From: Pseudomonadota bacterium
GTDB taxonomy: Bacteria > Pseudomonadota > Gammaproteobacteria > Xanthomonadales > Xanthomonadaceae
Reading direction: 5' to 3'
DNA length: 10,022 nt
Assembly (NCBI GenBank): GCA_023423235.1
Contig: JAFAFY010000226.1
Location: 1 to 10,022, forward strand
Shown here: positions 1-7,965 of the stretch, piece after piece
Numbering within the stretch: the stretch's first letter is position 1
Layout: the number at the start of each line of letters is the position of its first letter
Made by a program: the position numbers and the translations under genes
Notes under the pieces: model-generated
The model's database searches: none
What the model saw: the letters and a program-made list of their open reading frames with translations, nothing else
Told to the model about the DNA's origin: nothing

Positions 1-1221
1 GAGGGCGAGACCTACACCCGCTCGACCCCCAACGTGTGGTCGACGCCGGCCTTCGACGACGCCCTGGGCCTGGTCTACCTGCCCACCGGCAACCAGCAGC
101 CCGACTTCTGGGGCGGCGTGCGTCCGCCGCTGACCGAGAAGTACTCCAGCTCGGTGGTCGCGCTGGACATCACCACCGGCCGCGAGCGCTGGACCTTCCA
201 GACCGTGCACCACGACATCTGGGACTACGACGTGCCGGCGCAGCCCGCACTGATCGACCTGCCCGACGGCAACGGCGGCAAGACCCCGGCGCTGGTGCAG
301 CTGACCAAGCGCGGACAGATCTTCCTGCTCGACCGCCGCGATGGCACGCCGCTGGCCAACGTCGAAGAGAAGCCGGTGCCGCAGGACGTGGCCGCCGGCG
401 ACTGGGTCTCGCCGACCCAGCCCTACTCGACCGGCATGCCGGCGCTGGGCGCCGCTGCGCTGACCGAGCGCGACATGTGGGGCGCGACGTTCTTCGACCA
501 GCTCTACTGCCGCATCGCCTTCCGCCAGCTCAACTACCACGGCGAGTTCACCGCGCCCAGCCTCACGCCGACCCTGATCTACCCCGGTTACTACGGCGGC
601 TTCAACTGGGGCAGCGGCGCGGTCGACGAGCGCACCGGCACGCTGTTCGTCAACGACATCCGCATGCCGCAGGTGGTCCAGCTGCAGCCGCGCGAGGACG
701 TCGACGTGGCCGCGCTGACCTCCGGCCACGGCGTCGGCAGTACCTACCCGATGGACGGCACGCCGTTCGTCATCGACCACCGCGCGTTCAATTCGCCGCT
801 CGGCGTGCCCTGCCATGCGCCGCCGTGGGGCGTGCTCGCCGCGATCGACCTGCAGGCGCGCAAGCTGCTGTGGGAGCGCCCGGCCGGCTCGGTCAAGGAC
901 GTCAAGCTGGGCGGCCTGCGTCCGGGCTTCCCGGCCGAGGTCGGCATGCCGACGCTGGGCGGCGGCGTGGTCACCGCCGGCGGCCTGGCGTTCTACGCCG
1001 GCACCCAGGACTACTACCTGCGCGCGCTGGACATCGCCAGCGGCGACGAGCTGTGGAAGGGCCGCATGCCGGTCGGCGCGCAGGCCACGCCGATGAGCTA
1101 CGTGTCGCCGAAGACCGGTCGCCAGTACGTGGTGATCGCCGCCGGTGGCGCGCGCCAGTCGCCCGATCGTGGCGACTACATCATCGCCTACGCCCTGCCC
1201 GAGGCCGCGCAGGCGGAATGA
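1..1221 (+). CDS. Membrane-bound PQQ-dependent dehydrogenase, glucose/quinate/shikimate family (C-terminal part, 5' end outside window)
   Basis: The reading frame is open from base 1, so this is the last 406 residues of a larger protein; the N-terminal membrane segments lie outside the window. Members of this family oxidise glucose or quinate/shikimate in the periplasm with PQQ and pass electrons to ubiquinone. The visible part is the beta-propeller domain: TPNVWSTP near residues 9-16, LPTGN, then HHDIWDYDVPAQP near residues 70-82. The Asp at 223-225 (residue 75) aligns with the catalytic Asp466 of E. coli Gcd, and the Lys of TKRG, 28 residues on, aligns with the PQQ-contacting Lys493. MWGATFFDQLYCRI and the C-terminal propeller-closing GGARQSPDRGDYIIAYALP are also typical. 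Whether the substrate is glucose (gcd) or quinate (quiA) cannot be told from this part. Its TGA overlaps the start of the TetR gene. Confidence 0.95.
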   Translation, partial: EGETYTRSTPNVWSTPAFDDALGLVYLPTGNQQPDFWGGVRPPLTEKYSSSVVALDITTGRERWTFQTVHHDIWDYDVPAQPALIDLPDGNGGKTPALVQLTKRGQIFLLDRRDGTPLANVEEKPVPQDVAAGDWVSPTQPYSTGMPALGAAALTERDMWGATFFDQLYCRIAFRQLNYHGEFTAPSLTPTLIYPGYYGGFNWGSGAVDERTGTLFVNDIRMPQVVQLQPREDVDVAALTSGHGVGSTYPMDGTPFVIDHRAFNSPLGVPCHAPPWGVLAAIDLQARKLLWERPAGSVKDVKLGGLRPGFPAEVGMPTLGGGVVTAGGLAFYAGTQDYYLRALDIASGDELWKGRMPVGAQATPMSYVSPKTGRQYVVIAAGGARQSPDRGDYIIAYALPEAAQAE

Positions 1222-1868
1222 CCGCCCGGCGACCCGCATCCGCTGCCCCCGCGCCCGCCACGGCGCGGGGACGCGCGCGACGCGAGCGCCTGCTGCAGGT
1301 GGCCTGCGAGAGCTTCCTCGCCCACGGCTACGACGGCACCTCGATGGATGCCGTCGTCGCCGCGGCCGGCGGTTCCAAGGCCACGCTGTACCGCAACTTC
1401 GGCGACAAGCAGACCCTGTTCGCGGCCTGCATCGCGCACCTGTGCGACGAGTTCCTGGCACGCCTTGCCGACCTGGACATCGAGCGGCCGTCCTTCGACG
1501 ACGGCCTGCGCGCGATCCTGCTGGAACTGGTGGACGTGGTCGGCTCGTCCCGGCATGTGGATTTCTACCGACTGGTGGTCGCCGGCGCCGCCGTGCCCGG
1601 CGTCGGCGAGGCCTGGTACCGCCACGGCCCGCAGGTCTGGCACCGGCTTCTCACGCGGCTGCTGGACCACCACGCAGGTACGGCCGGCACCCCGGCGCTG
1701 GCATTGGCCCCGGGCACCCTGGCCGAACTGCTGTTCGACAGCCTGCTGGCGCACCTGACCATCGAGACCGTGATCCTCGGCCATGCCGTCGACCGCAAAC
1801 GTGCCGCCGCACGCGTGGAGGCGATCGTGGCCGCGGCGCGGCAGCTGGTGGCGCCGGCGGCGTCCTGA
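1218..1868 (+). CDS. TetR/AcrR-family transcriptional regulator
   Basis: This is a 216-residue predicted DNA-binding repressor. The N-terminus is a Pro/Ala/Arg-rich tail (residues 1-20), followed by a TetR helix-turn-helix at about 23-68 with the family hallmarks RRERLLQVACESFLAHGYDGTSMD and, in the recognition-helix region, GSKATLYRNFGDKQTLF. The C-terminal ligand/dimer domain (about 80-216) is helical and resembles the AefR-like TetR C-terminal group. The start ATG at 1218 overlaps the preceding TGA (ATGA), with a weak AGGCGG 1 base upstream; no other in-frame start lies before the HTH. The overlap implies translational coupling to the PQQ dehydrogenase. I infer that it controls this operon or an efflux or stress target elsewhere; no operator is visible because the operon promoter lies outside the window. 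Confidence 0.93.
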   Translation: MTARRPASAAPAPATARGRARRERLLQVACESFLAHGYDGTSMDAVVAAAGGSKATLYRNFGDKQTLFAACIAHLCDEFLARLADLDIERPSFDDGLRAILLELVDVVGSSRHVDFYRLVVAGAAVPGVGEAWYRHGPQVWHRLLTRLLDHHAGTAGTPALALAPGTLAELLFDSLLAHLTIETVILGHAVDRKRAAARVEAIVAAARQLVAPAAS

Positions 1869-1887
1869 GGTCGAGCAGCCGGACCGC

Positions 1888-1919
1888 ATCGCGCCGCACA
1901 CCGCCTGCGATCTTCTTTT
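1888..1919 (+). terminator. Weak terminator-like structure after the TetR gene
   Basis: ATCGC (1888-1892) and GCGAT (1907-1911) can form a 5-bp stem with a 14-base loop, followed directly by CTTCTTTT (1912-1919). It lies 20 bases after the TetR stop and between two convergent genes, where a terminator is expected. The stem is short and the T-tract is interrupted, so this is only suggestive. Confidence 0.22.
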
Positions 1920-1969
1920 GACGCGCCTCCTCGGCGCGCATCCGCGACGCGTCCTGCGCCGCGCAAGCC

Positions 1970-3148
<1,179 letters not shown>

Positions 3149-3164
3149 CGTCGGGTCGCCGCGC

Positions 3165-4010
3165 TCAGCGCGCCTGGCGGCGGCTCATGAAGGCCAGCCG
3201 CTCGAGCAGGTGCAGGTCCTGCTCGTTCTTCAGCAGCGCGCCGGCCAGCGGCGGCAGCATCTTCGCGGGCGCGGCGCCGGCCAGCTCGCGCGCGGCCAGT
3301 TCATCGGCCATCAACAGCCGCAGCCAGTCGATCAGCTCCGAGGTCGAGGGTTTCTTCTTCAGCCCCGGCACCTCGCGCAGGCCGAAGAACGCAGCCAGCG
3401 CGTTCGCCACCAGGCTGCGGTCGATCTCCGGGAAGTGCACGTCGACGATCCGCTGCAGCGTGGCCTCGTCCGGGAAGGCGATGTAGTGGAAGAAGCAGCG
3501 GCGCAGGAAAGCGTCCGGCAGTTCCTTCTCGTTGTTGGAGGTGATGACGATGACCGGCCGCTGCGCCGCGCGCACGGTCTGCCCGGTCTCGTGCACGTCG
3601 AAGGCCATGCGGTCGAGTTCGTGCAGCAGGTCGTTGGGAAACTCGATGTCGGCCTTGTCGATCTCGTCGATCAGCAGCACCGCGCGGCGCGGGCTCTCGA
3701 ACGCCTCCCACAGCTTGCCGCGGCGGATGTAATGGCCGATGTCGTTGACCCGCGGGTCGCCCAGCTGGGAATCGCGCAGGCGGCTGACCGCGTCGTACTC
3801 GTACAGGCCATGCTGGGCCTTGGTGGTCGACTTCACGTGCCAGGTCAGCAGCGGCGCATCCAGCGCGGCGGCGACCTCCTCGGCCAGCAGTGTCTTGCCG
3901 GTGCCCGGCTCGCCCTTGACCAGCAGCGGCCGCTGCAGCGCGACGGCGGCGTTGACCGCCTGCATCAGCTCGGGCGTGGCGACGTAACGCGAAGTACCTT
4001 CGAAGGCCAT
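3165..4010 (-). CDS. MoxR-family AAA+ ATPase
   Basis: This is a 281-residue AAA+ ATPase. Walker A is GEPGTGKT at 33-40, Walker B is LLIDE at 112-116 (followed by IDKAD), sensor 1 is TSNNEKELPDAFLRRC at 157-172, and the Arg pair at 170-171 is a likely arginine finger. The length and the block YEYDAVSRLRDSQLGD are typical of the small MoxR group found next to CoxE-like VWA genes. I chose the ATG at 4008-4010 because the protein then begins MAFEGTSRYVATPELMQ, the usual family N-terminus; the frame stays open upstream to 4595, but that part is antiparallel to the LytTR gene and has no family features. The ATPase and VWA protein likely act together as a chaperone-like remodelling machine. A GCTACGCT box 28 bases upstream may be its own -10 element. 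Confidence 0.94.
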   Translation of the reverse strand: MAFEGTSRYVATPELMQAVNAAVALQRPLLVKGEPGTGKTLLAEEVAAALDAPLLTWHVKSTTKAQHGLYEYDAVSRLRDSQLGDPRVNDIGHYIRRGKLWEAFESPRRAVLLIDEIDKADIEFPNDLLHELDRMAFDVHETGQTVRAAQRPVIVITSNNEKELPDAFLRRCFFHYIAFPDEATLQRIVDVHFPEIDRSLVANALAAFFGLREVPGLKKKPSTSELIDWLRLLMADELAARELAGAAPAKMLPPLAGALLKNEQDLHLLERLAFMSRRQAR

Positions 4011-4038
4011 GGCATGCGGGCAGCGGGAGGGGCCGGCA

Positions 4039-4046
4039 AGCGTAGC
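4039..4046 (-). promoter_or_regulatory. Putative -10 element (GCTACGCT) before the MoxR gene
   Basis: On the - strand this reads GCTACGCT and ends exactly 28 bases before the ATG at 4010. The same octamer at the same distance precedes the unrelated gene at 7464. TACGCT matches TATAAT at the key T1, A2 and T6 positions. No TTGACA-like -35 is visible at 16-18 bases. It would give a leader of about 20 bases and let the MoxR/VWA pair be transcribed independently of the LytTR gene. Confidence 0.4.
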
Positions 4047-4071
4047 AGCCGGTGGCGCGGCGGCGGACGGG

Positions 4072-4965
4072 TCAGGTCGGTGCCGGCGGCGCGGCACCGA
4101 CCACGCCACGCAACTGTTCGCGATGGCGCCGGCTGCAGGGCACCGCGGTACCATCGTGCAGGTGCACGCGGGCGTCACCGCTTTCCAGCGGTTCGATCGA
4201 CGCGACCCGGGCGATGTTGACCAGGTGGCTACGGTGCACGCGCACGAATCGTGCCGGGTCCAGCCGCGCGTGCAGGTCAGCCAGCGTGCTGCGCAGCGGG
4301 TAGACCCGGCCGCGCACATGCAGGTTGGCGTAGTTGCCGGCAGCCTGGACCCAGTCGATGTCGTCGGCCGCGACCAGGAATTCGCGGCCGAGCTTGCGCA
4401 CCAGGAAGCGCTCGGGCCGCTCCAGCGATTCCAGCGCCGGACCGGCATCGGGCGCGGCCAGCAGCGAGGCCTCGCCCTGCAGCCGCCGCACCAGCATGCG
4501 GTAGACGTGCAGCAGCACCACGATGCCCAGGAACGTCCGCGCGTCCTTGAGGTACTCGTAGCCGAATGCCCAGTCGAACGTGTAGACATCGCCATGCCAG
4601 GCGTAGACCAGCTTGCGCATGCCGACCATCAGCAGGACATGCAGCAGCGACCACACCATGCTCGCCAGCAGGTACAGCGGAAGCCGCCGCTGCCAGTTGT
4701 CCAGGTGCACCGCCCAGCGCGCGGTGAACCAGATCACCAGCGGGGCGAGCAGCAGCACCGACAAGGCGCTGCTGACCTCCCAGCTCGCGACCTGCCAGGC
4801 GGCGAAACCGAGGCCGGCGCGGTCGATGTCGATCCGCGCGGTGGCGGTGTTGCCAATCGCCGCGAGCAGGCAGTTGACGATCCAGTAGCCGACCTCGACC
4901 GGGCGTCGGATCGCGAGGTAACGCTCGGGACCGCTGAGCGGCGCAGCGGAAGGCACTTCGGACAT
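4072..4965 (-). CDS. Membrane-anchored LytTR-family transcriptional regulator
   Basis: This 297-residue protein has four predicted membrane segments followed by a DNA-binding domain. The hydrophobic stretches are at about 25-43, 60-82, 95-116 and 143-160; a short linker (163-185) leads to a C-terminal LytTR domain at about 186-290. Family signatures are IDWVQAAGNYANLHV and RFVRVHRSHLVNI. There is no response-regulator receiver domain, so it is not a classical two-component regulator; the signal is probably sensed by the membrane part. It is divergent from the acyltransferase gene, and the shared 151-base gap contains a 21-base-period direct repeat suitable for LytTR binding, so it likely controls itself and that gene (inference). 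The ATG at 4965 is preceded 6 bases upstream by TAGAAT, leaving no room for a ribosome binding site. The stop lies 61 bases before the MoxR start. Confidence 0.9.
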   Translation of the reverse strand: MSEVPSAAPLSGPERYLAIRRPVEVGYWIVNCLLAAIGNTATARIDIDRAGLGFAAWQVASWEVSSALSVLLLAPLVIWFTARWAVHLDNWQRRLPLYLLASMVWSLLHVLLMVGMRKLVYAWHGDVYTFDWAFGYEYLKDARTFLGIVVLLHVYRMLVRRLQGEASLLAAPDAGPALESLERPERFLVRKLGREFLVAADDIDWVQAAGNYANLHVRGRVYPLRSTLADLHARLDPARFVRVHRSHLVNIARVASIEPLESGDARVHLHDGTAVPCSRRHREQLRGVVGAAPPAPT

Positions 4966-4971
4966 GCGCGC

Positions 4972-4977
4972 ATTCTA
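4972..4977 (-). promoter_or_regulatory. Putative -10 box (TAGAAT) of the LytTR gene, possibly giving a leaderless mRNA
   Basis: The - strand reads TAGAAT, five of six matches to TATAAT, with only 6 bases between it and the ATG at 4965. Transcription would begin at or next to the start codon. No TTGACA-like -35 is seen, while the 21-base-period repeat ends 27 bases upstream of the box, at a position usual for an activator. Confidence 0.45.
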
Positions 4978-5004
4978 CGGACCGGGGCTGCGGCGCCCGC
5001 CCGA

Positions 5005-5045
5005 TTCGTCACCGAAAGCCCGCCGTTCGTCCCCGGATGCCCGCC
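5005..5045. repeat. Tandem direct repeat, 21-base period, candidate LytTR operator
   Basis: Two 20-base copies, 5005-5024 and 5026-5045, agree at 17 of 20 positions; TTCGTC, the following CCG and the terminal GCCCGCC are identical in both. Their start-to-start distance is exactly 21 bases, two turns of DNA. Known LytTR sites are two short direct repeats separated by 12-13 bases, i.e. 21-22 bases centre to centre. A degenerate third copy (GGACGCCCACG at 5057-5067, offset 22) may follow. It sits in the gap between the divergent LytTR and acyltransferase genes. Confidence 0.55.
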
Positions 5046-5116
5046 ACAGGGCCCCTGGACGCCCACGCCGCATCGCCATGGCAGCAGATTGGCGCGCCCG
5101 CAGACCGGATACCGCC

Positions 5117-6331
5117 ATGCCGCGCCGCCACGACATCGACGCCCTGCGCGTCATCGCCTTCGCCCTGCTGATCCTCTACCACGTGGGCATGGTCTACGTG
5201 GTCGACTGGGGCTTCCACATCAAGAGCCCCAGCCTGCTGAGCTGGGCCGAATGGCCGATGGTGCTCGTCAACCGCTGGCGCATGTCGCTGCTGTTCCTGG
5301 TCTCTGGCATCGCGCTCGGCCTGGTGCTGTCGCGCCGCGCGCCCAGCCGGCTTGCCGCGATGCGCAGTTGGCGCCTGCTGCTGCCGCTGGCGTTCGGCAT
5401 CGTCGCGGTGGTCCCGGTACAGGCCTATTGCGAGGCGCGGATGCTGGGGACGATCGAGCCAGGCTATGCCACATTCCTGCTGCGCTACCTGCAGCTGCAG
5501 CCGTGGCCGGCGGGCAGCTTCACCGGCGGCGAGTACGGCTTCACCTGGAACCACCTGTGGTACCTGCCGTATCTGTGGGCGTATACGCTGGTGGTCCTGG
5601 CCGCCCTGCCGCTGCTGCGCAGGCTGCGCGCTGGTGCACTGCGCGAGTGGCTGTGCGGGCGCGGGCGCTGGCTGCTGTGGATGCTGCCGCCGCTGCTGTA
5701 CCTGATGGCGCTGGCCGTGCTGGATCCACGCTTTCCCTCGACGCATGCGCTGTTCGACGACTGGTTCAACCACGCGCGTTATTTCATCGTGTTCGCCTTC
5801 GGCATGTTGATCGCGCGCAGCGATGCGGTGTGGGAAGCGCTGCGGACGCGGCGGCGCACGCTGCTGGCATTGGCCTGCGGCTGCGGCGCCGGCTACATCA
5901 CCCTGCGTGCGCTGGGTACCTGGGTCCCGGACACGGACTACCTGCAACTGATGCCGCAATCCGCATGGCGCTGGTTGATGCGGGTCATCCAGACCGTGTA
6001 CTGGTGGACGGCGCTGCTGGCGCTGCTGGCCTGGGGCTGTCACGCACTCAACCGGCCCTGGCCGGGCCTGCGGTACGCCACCGAGGCGGTGTACCCCTGG
6101 TACATCCTGCACCAGAGCCTGATCGTGCTGGCCGCGTTCTGGCTGATCCCGCTGGGGCTGGGGCCGGTGTGGGAACCGCTGCTGGTGCTCGGCATCACCG
6201 TCGCCGGCTGCCTGCTGCTGCACGAACTGGTAATCCGGCGCACGCGCTGGCTGCGGCCGCTGTTCGGCCTGCCTGCCCGCCCTCCCCGGATGCACGGCGG
6301 GCCGGCACCGCTGCAGCAAGCGACGCACTGA
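5117..6331 (+). CDS. Acyltransferase-3 family integral membrane protein (OafA/OpgC-like)
   Basis: This 404-residue polytopic membrane protein is of the acyltransferase 3 family, which moves acyl groups (acetyl, succinyl) onto sugars of periplasmic glucans, O-antigen or other envelope glycans. The N-terminus RRHDIDALRVIAFALLILYH carries the family signature, with Arg11 and a His22 that corresponds to the conserved, probably catalytic His of OafA-like proteins. RWRMSLLFLVSGIALGLVLS (about 53-72) is also typical, and about ten hydrophobic segments follow, ending with YPWYILHQSLIVLAAFWLIPL near 328-348. I chose ATG 5117 because it places RRHDIDALR at the very N-terminus; an in-frame ATG at 5078 would add 13 residues. 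No strong Shine-Dalgarno sequence is visible. It is divergent from the LytTR regulator and probably under its control. The acyl donor and acceptor cannot be read from the sequence. Confidence 0.9.
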   Translation: MPRRHDIDALRVIAFALLILYHVGMVYVVDWGFHIKSPSLLSWAEWPMVLVNRWRMSLLFLVSGIALGLVLSRRAPSRLAAMRSWRLLLPLAFGIVAVVPVQAYCEARMLGTIEPGYATFLLRYLQLQPWPAGSFTGGEYGFTWNHLWYLPYLWAYTLVVLAALPLLRRLRAGALREWLCGRGRWLLWMLPPLLYLMALAVLDPRFPSTHALFDDWFNHARYFIVFAFGMLIARSDAVWEALRTRRRTLLALACGCGAGYITLRALGTWVPDTDYLQLMPQSAWRWLMRVIQTVYWWTALLALLAWGCHALNRPWPGLRYATEAVYPWYILHQSLIVLAAFWLIPLGLGPVWEPLLVLGITVAGCLLLHELVIRRTRWLRPLFGLPARPPRMHGGPAPLQQATH

Positions 6332-6355
6332 CAACCGCCGCCCTGGCGCGCCGGA

Positions 6356-6386
6356 TTGGAGGACATCACCAGCGATCGCATAAAAT
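6356..6386 (+). promoter_or_regulatory. Putative sigma-70 promoter of the DegV gene
   Basis: TTGGAG (6356-6361) and TAAAAT (6381-6386, five of six matches to TATAAT) are separated by 19 bases, slightly long. It is the only AT-rich patch between the acyltransferase stop and the DegV start, and would give a leader of about 70 bases. Confidence 0.45.
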
Positions 6387-6454
6387 CTCCCGCCTGCACG
6401 TTGCCCGCAATCCGCGCCCGGCTTCCGGTGCGCGGATGCGTTGTCATTGTTCCT

Positions 6455-6459
6455 GGAGG
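6455..6459 (+). promoter_or_regulatory. Shine-Dalgarno sequence deciding the DegV start
   Basis: GGAGG lies 4 bases before the ATG at 6464. It supports this start over the longer open frame beginning at 6356, whose first 36 codons do not resemble the family. Confidence 0.75.
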
Positions 6460-6463
6460 TCCC

Positions 6464-7405
6464 ATGCGTATCGGAATCGTCGTCGACTCGGCCTGCGACC
6501 TGCCGCCGGAATGGCTGCAGGCGCATGACGTCGAGCTGCTGCCGGTGACGGTGCGCATCGGCGACTCGACATTCGTGGACCTGCGCGACCCCGCCGCGAC
6601 GCTGGCGTTTGTCGCCGACCACGTCGCCGAGCGCGGCCATACCGCCGAGACCATCGCCTTTCCGGCCGAGCGGATCAAGGCGCTGTTCCTCGACGAACTG
6701 GTGATCGACTACGACACCGTGTTCTGCATCACCGTCACCCGCAACCGCAGCCAGATCCACGAGAACGCCACCCAGGCCAGCTTCGGCATCCTCGGCGAGT
6801 ACAAGCCGGTGCGCGCCCGCGCCGGCCACACCACACCGTTCGCACTGCGCATCGTCGACAGCCAGCAGGTCTTCGCCGGCCAGGGCATCCTGCCGGTGGA
6901 GGCGGTACGCCTGCGCGATGCCGGCGCCAGTGCGCCGGAGATCCGCAGCCGGCTGGAATACCTGGCCGACCGCACCTACGCCTACATGGTGCCGCGCGAC
7001 CTCGGCTACCTGCGCGCGCGCATCCAGCATCGCGGCGACCGCAGCGTCAGCCTGCTGTCGGCGCTGATCGGCGGCGCGCTGGACATCAAGCCGATCCTGC
7101 ACTGCCACCGCGGCGACACCGGGCCGGTGGGCAAGATCCGCGGCTTCGAGCCGGCAGCCGAGAAACTGCTCGGTTTCGCCGCCGCGCGCGTTCGCGCAGG
7201 CCTGCTGACCCCGACCCTGTGCCTGAGCTACGGCGGCGGACTCGACGCGCTGCGCCGGCTGCCCGGCTACAATGCCCTGGTCGCGGCCTGCGCCGAGCAC
7301 AACGTCGAGCGCTTCGAGACGGTGATGAGCATGACCGGCATGGTCAACGTCGGCGCCGGCTCGCTGACGGTCGGTTTCGCCGCGCCGCCGCACGCGTTCC
7401 CATGA
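6464..7405 (+). CDS. DegV family protein (divergent, fatty-acid-binding type fold)
   Basis: This 313-residue protein has the DegV fold. MRIGIVVDSACDLP at the N-terminus contains the family DSxxDL motif (residues 8-13). LLPVTVRIGDSTFVD, a central FALRIVDSQQVFAGQG block, and LDIKPILHCHRGDTGPVGKIRG match the order of DegV family blocks. Characterised relatives (FakB) bind a fatty acid for phosphorylation by the kinase FakA. Here the usual SGLSGTY-like loop reads TRNRSQIHENA (residues 92-102), and the usual HTGPG near the C-terminus reads TGMVNVGAG (291-299), so key ligand-contact positions are not conserved. No FakA-like gene is in the window. Function therefore remains open: lipid binding is plausible but not shown. 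The start is fixed by a GGAGG 4 bases upstream. Confidence 0.9.
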   Translation: MRIGIVVDSACDLPPEWLQAHDVELLPVTVRIGDSTFVDLRDPAATLAFVADHVAERGHTAETIAFPAERIKALFLDELVIDYDTVFCITVTRNRSQIHENATQASFGILGEYKPVRARAGHTTPFALRIVDSQQVFAGQGILPVEAVRLRDAGASAPEIRSRLEYLADRTYAYMVPRDLGYLRARIQHRGDRSVSLLSALIGGALDIKPILHCHRGDTGPVGKIRGFEPAAEKLLGFAAARVRAGLLTPTLCLSYGGGLDALRRLPGYNALVAACAEHNVERFETVMSMTGMVNVGAGSLTVGFAAPPHAFP

Positions 7406-7427
7406 CGGATTTCTAACGCGCCCGGTT

Positions 7428-7435
7428 GCTACGCT
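7428..7435 (+). promoter_or_regulatory. Putative -10 element (GCTACGCT) before the 113-residue protein
   Basis: GCTACGCT ends 28 bases before the ATG at 7464. The identical octamer lies at the identical distance from the MoxR start on the other strand. No good -35 is visible. If used, the leader is about 20 bases and has no Shine-Dalgarno sequence. Confidence 0.4.
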
Positions 7436-7463
7436 GTGGCTTCTTCGGCCACGACGACCCCGC

Positions 7464-7805
7464 ATGAGCACACGCTATCTGATTCGCATCTCCGACACCG
7501 ACAAGGCGCGTGCCTCGGGCGAGTACGCCCTGACCTCGCAGGGCCCCGACGGCATTGCCGCCGAGCTGCAGGCCGCGCTGCGCAGCGATGCGCTGTTCGT
7601 GCGCTGGCGCGACCGCCAGCCGGAGCCGGACGATGTGGACCCCGCGCTCGGCGTCACCGATCCGGCGGCCCAGGTCGTCGGCCGCCAGCGCGACCTCGAC
7701 ATCGACCTCGAGGTCACGACCTCGATCTCCAGCACCGTGCTCAAGCACCGCCTGCAGCTGCTGGCCGGAAACGCATGGGAAATCCGCGACGTACGCGCCG
7801 GCTGA
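7464..7805 (+). CDS. Conserved hypothetical protein, 113 residues
   Basis: I do not recognise a named family. The protein is small, acidic and soluble, without signal peptide, membrane segment or cysteine. It begins MSTRYLIRISDTDKARASGE, has a helical-looking middle (DGIAAELQAALRSDALFVRW), an Asp/Pro-rich stretch (EPDDVDPALGV), and ends with an alternating polar/hydrophobic segment RDLDIDLEVTTSISSTV and a helix KHRLQLLAGNAWEIRDVR. Strong G/C bias in third positions and a clean start 58 bases after the DegV stop support a real gene. No Shine-Dalgarno sequence is seen before the ATG; a GCTACGCT box 28 bases upstream may be the promoter. It could be cotranscribed with the DegV gene. Function unknown. 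Confidence 0.75.
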   Translation: MSTRYLIRISDTDKARASGEYALTSQGPDGIAAELQAALRSDALFVRWRDRQPEPDDVDPALGVTDPAAQVVGRQRDLDIDLEVTTSISSTVLKHRLQLLAGNAWEIRDVRAG

Positions 7806-7816
7806 GCCGGCCAACA

Positions 7817-7844
7817 GCGCGCGCCTTCCACCCCGGGCGCGCGC
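7817..7844 (+). terminator. GC-rich hairpin after the 113-residue gene (no T-tract)
   Basis: GCGCGCGCC (7817-7825) and GGCGCGCGC (7836-7844) form a perfect 9-bp stem with a 10-base loop, 11 bases after the stop codon. There is no run of T afterwards (CGGCAACC), so it is not a canonical intrinsic terminator; it could pause transcription or protect the mRNA 3' end. Confidence 0.35.
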
Positions 7845-7953
7845 CGGCAACCGGGACCGGATCCATCCGCAGTACCACGCCGGGAATCGGGTGTCGATGT
7901 TGATGTAGGCATCGCGACATGGTGTCAGGCCCGCTCGCCTGCGGATGGCGCTG

Positions 7954-7965
7954 TCTGGCGCCAGA
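7954..7965. repeat. Perfect 12-base palindrome TCTGGCGCCAGA
   Basis: The sequence equals its own reverse complement over 12 bases and could be a binding site for a dimeric regulator. It lies over 300 bases before the next start codon. In G+C-rich DNA such a palindrome may occur by chance. Confidence 0.3.

Noticed and set aside
1922..1938. Hairpin CGCGCC/GGCGCG between the TetR and VWA genes as a terminator
   Set aside because: The T-run precedes rather than follows it on the + strand, and no U-tract follows on the - strand; stem only 6 bp.
4011..4595. N-terminal extension of the MoxR protein
   Set aside because: The extra 195 residues are Arg/Cys/Trp-rich, antiparallel-frame products of the LytTR gene; the family N-terminus begins at 4010.
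5078..5116. Alternative upstream start of the acyltransferase
   Set aside because: It is in frame, but adds 13 residues before the conserved RRHDIDALR start and has no better ribosome binding site.
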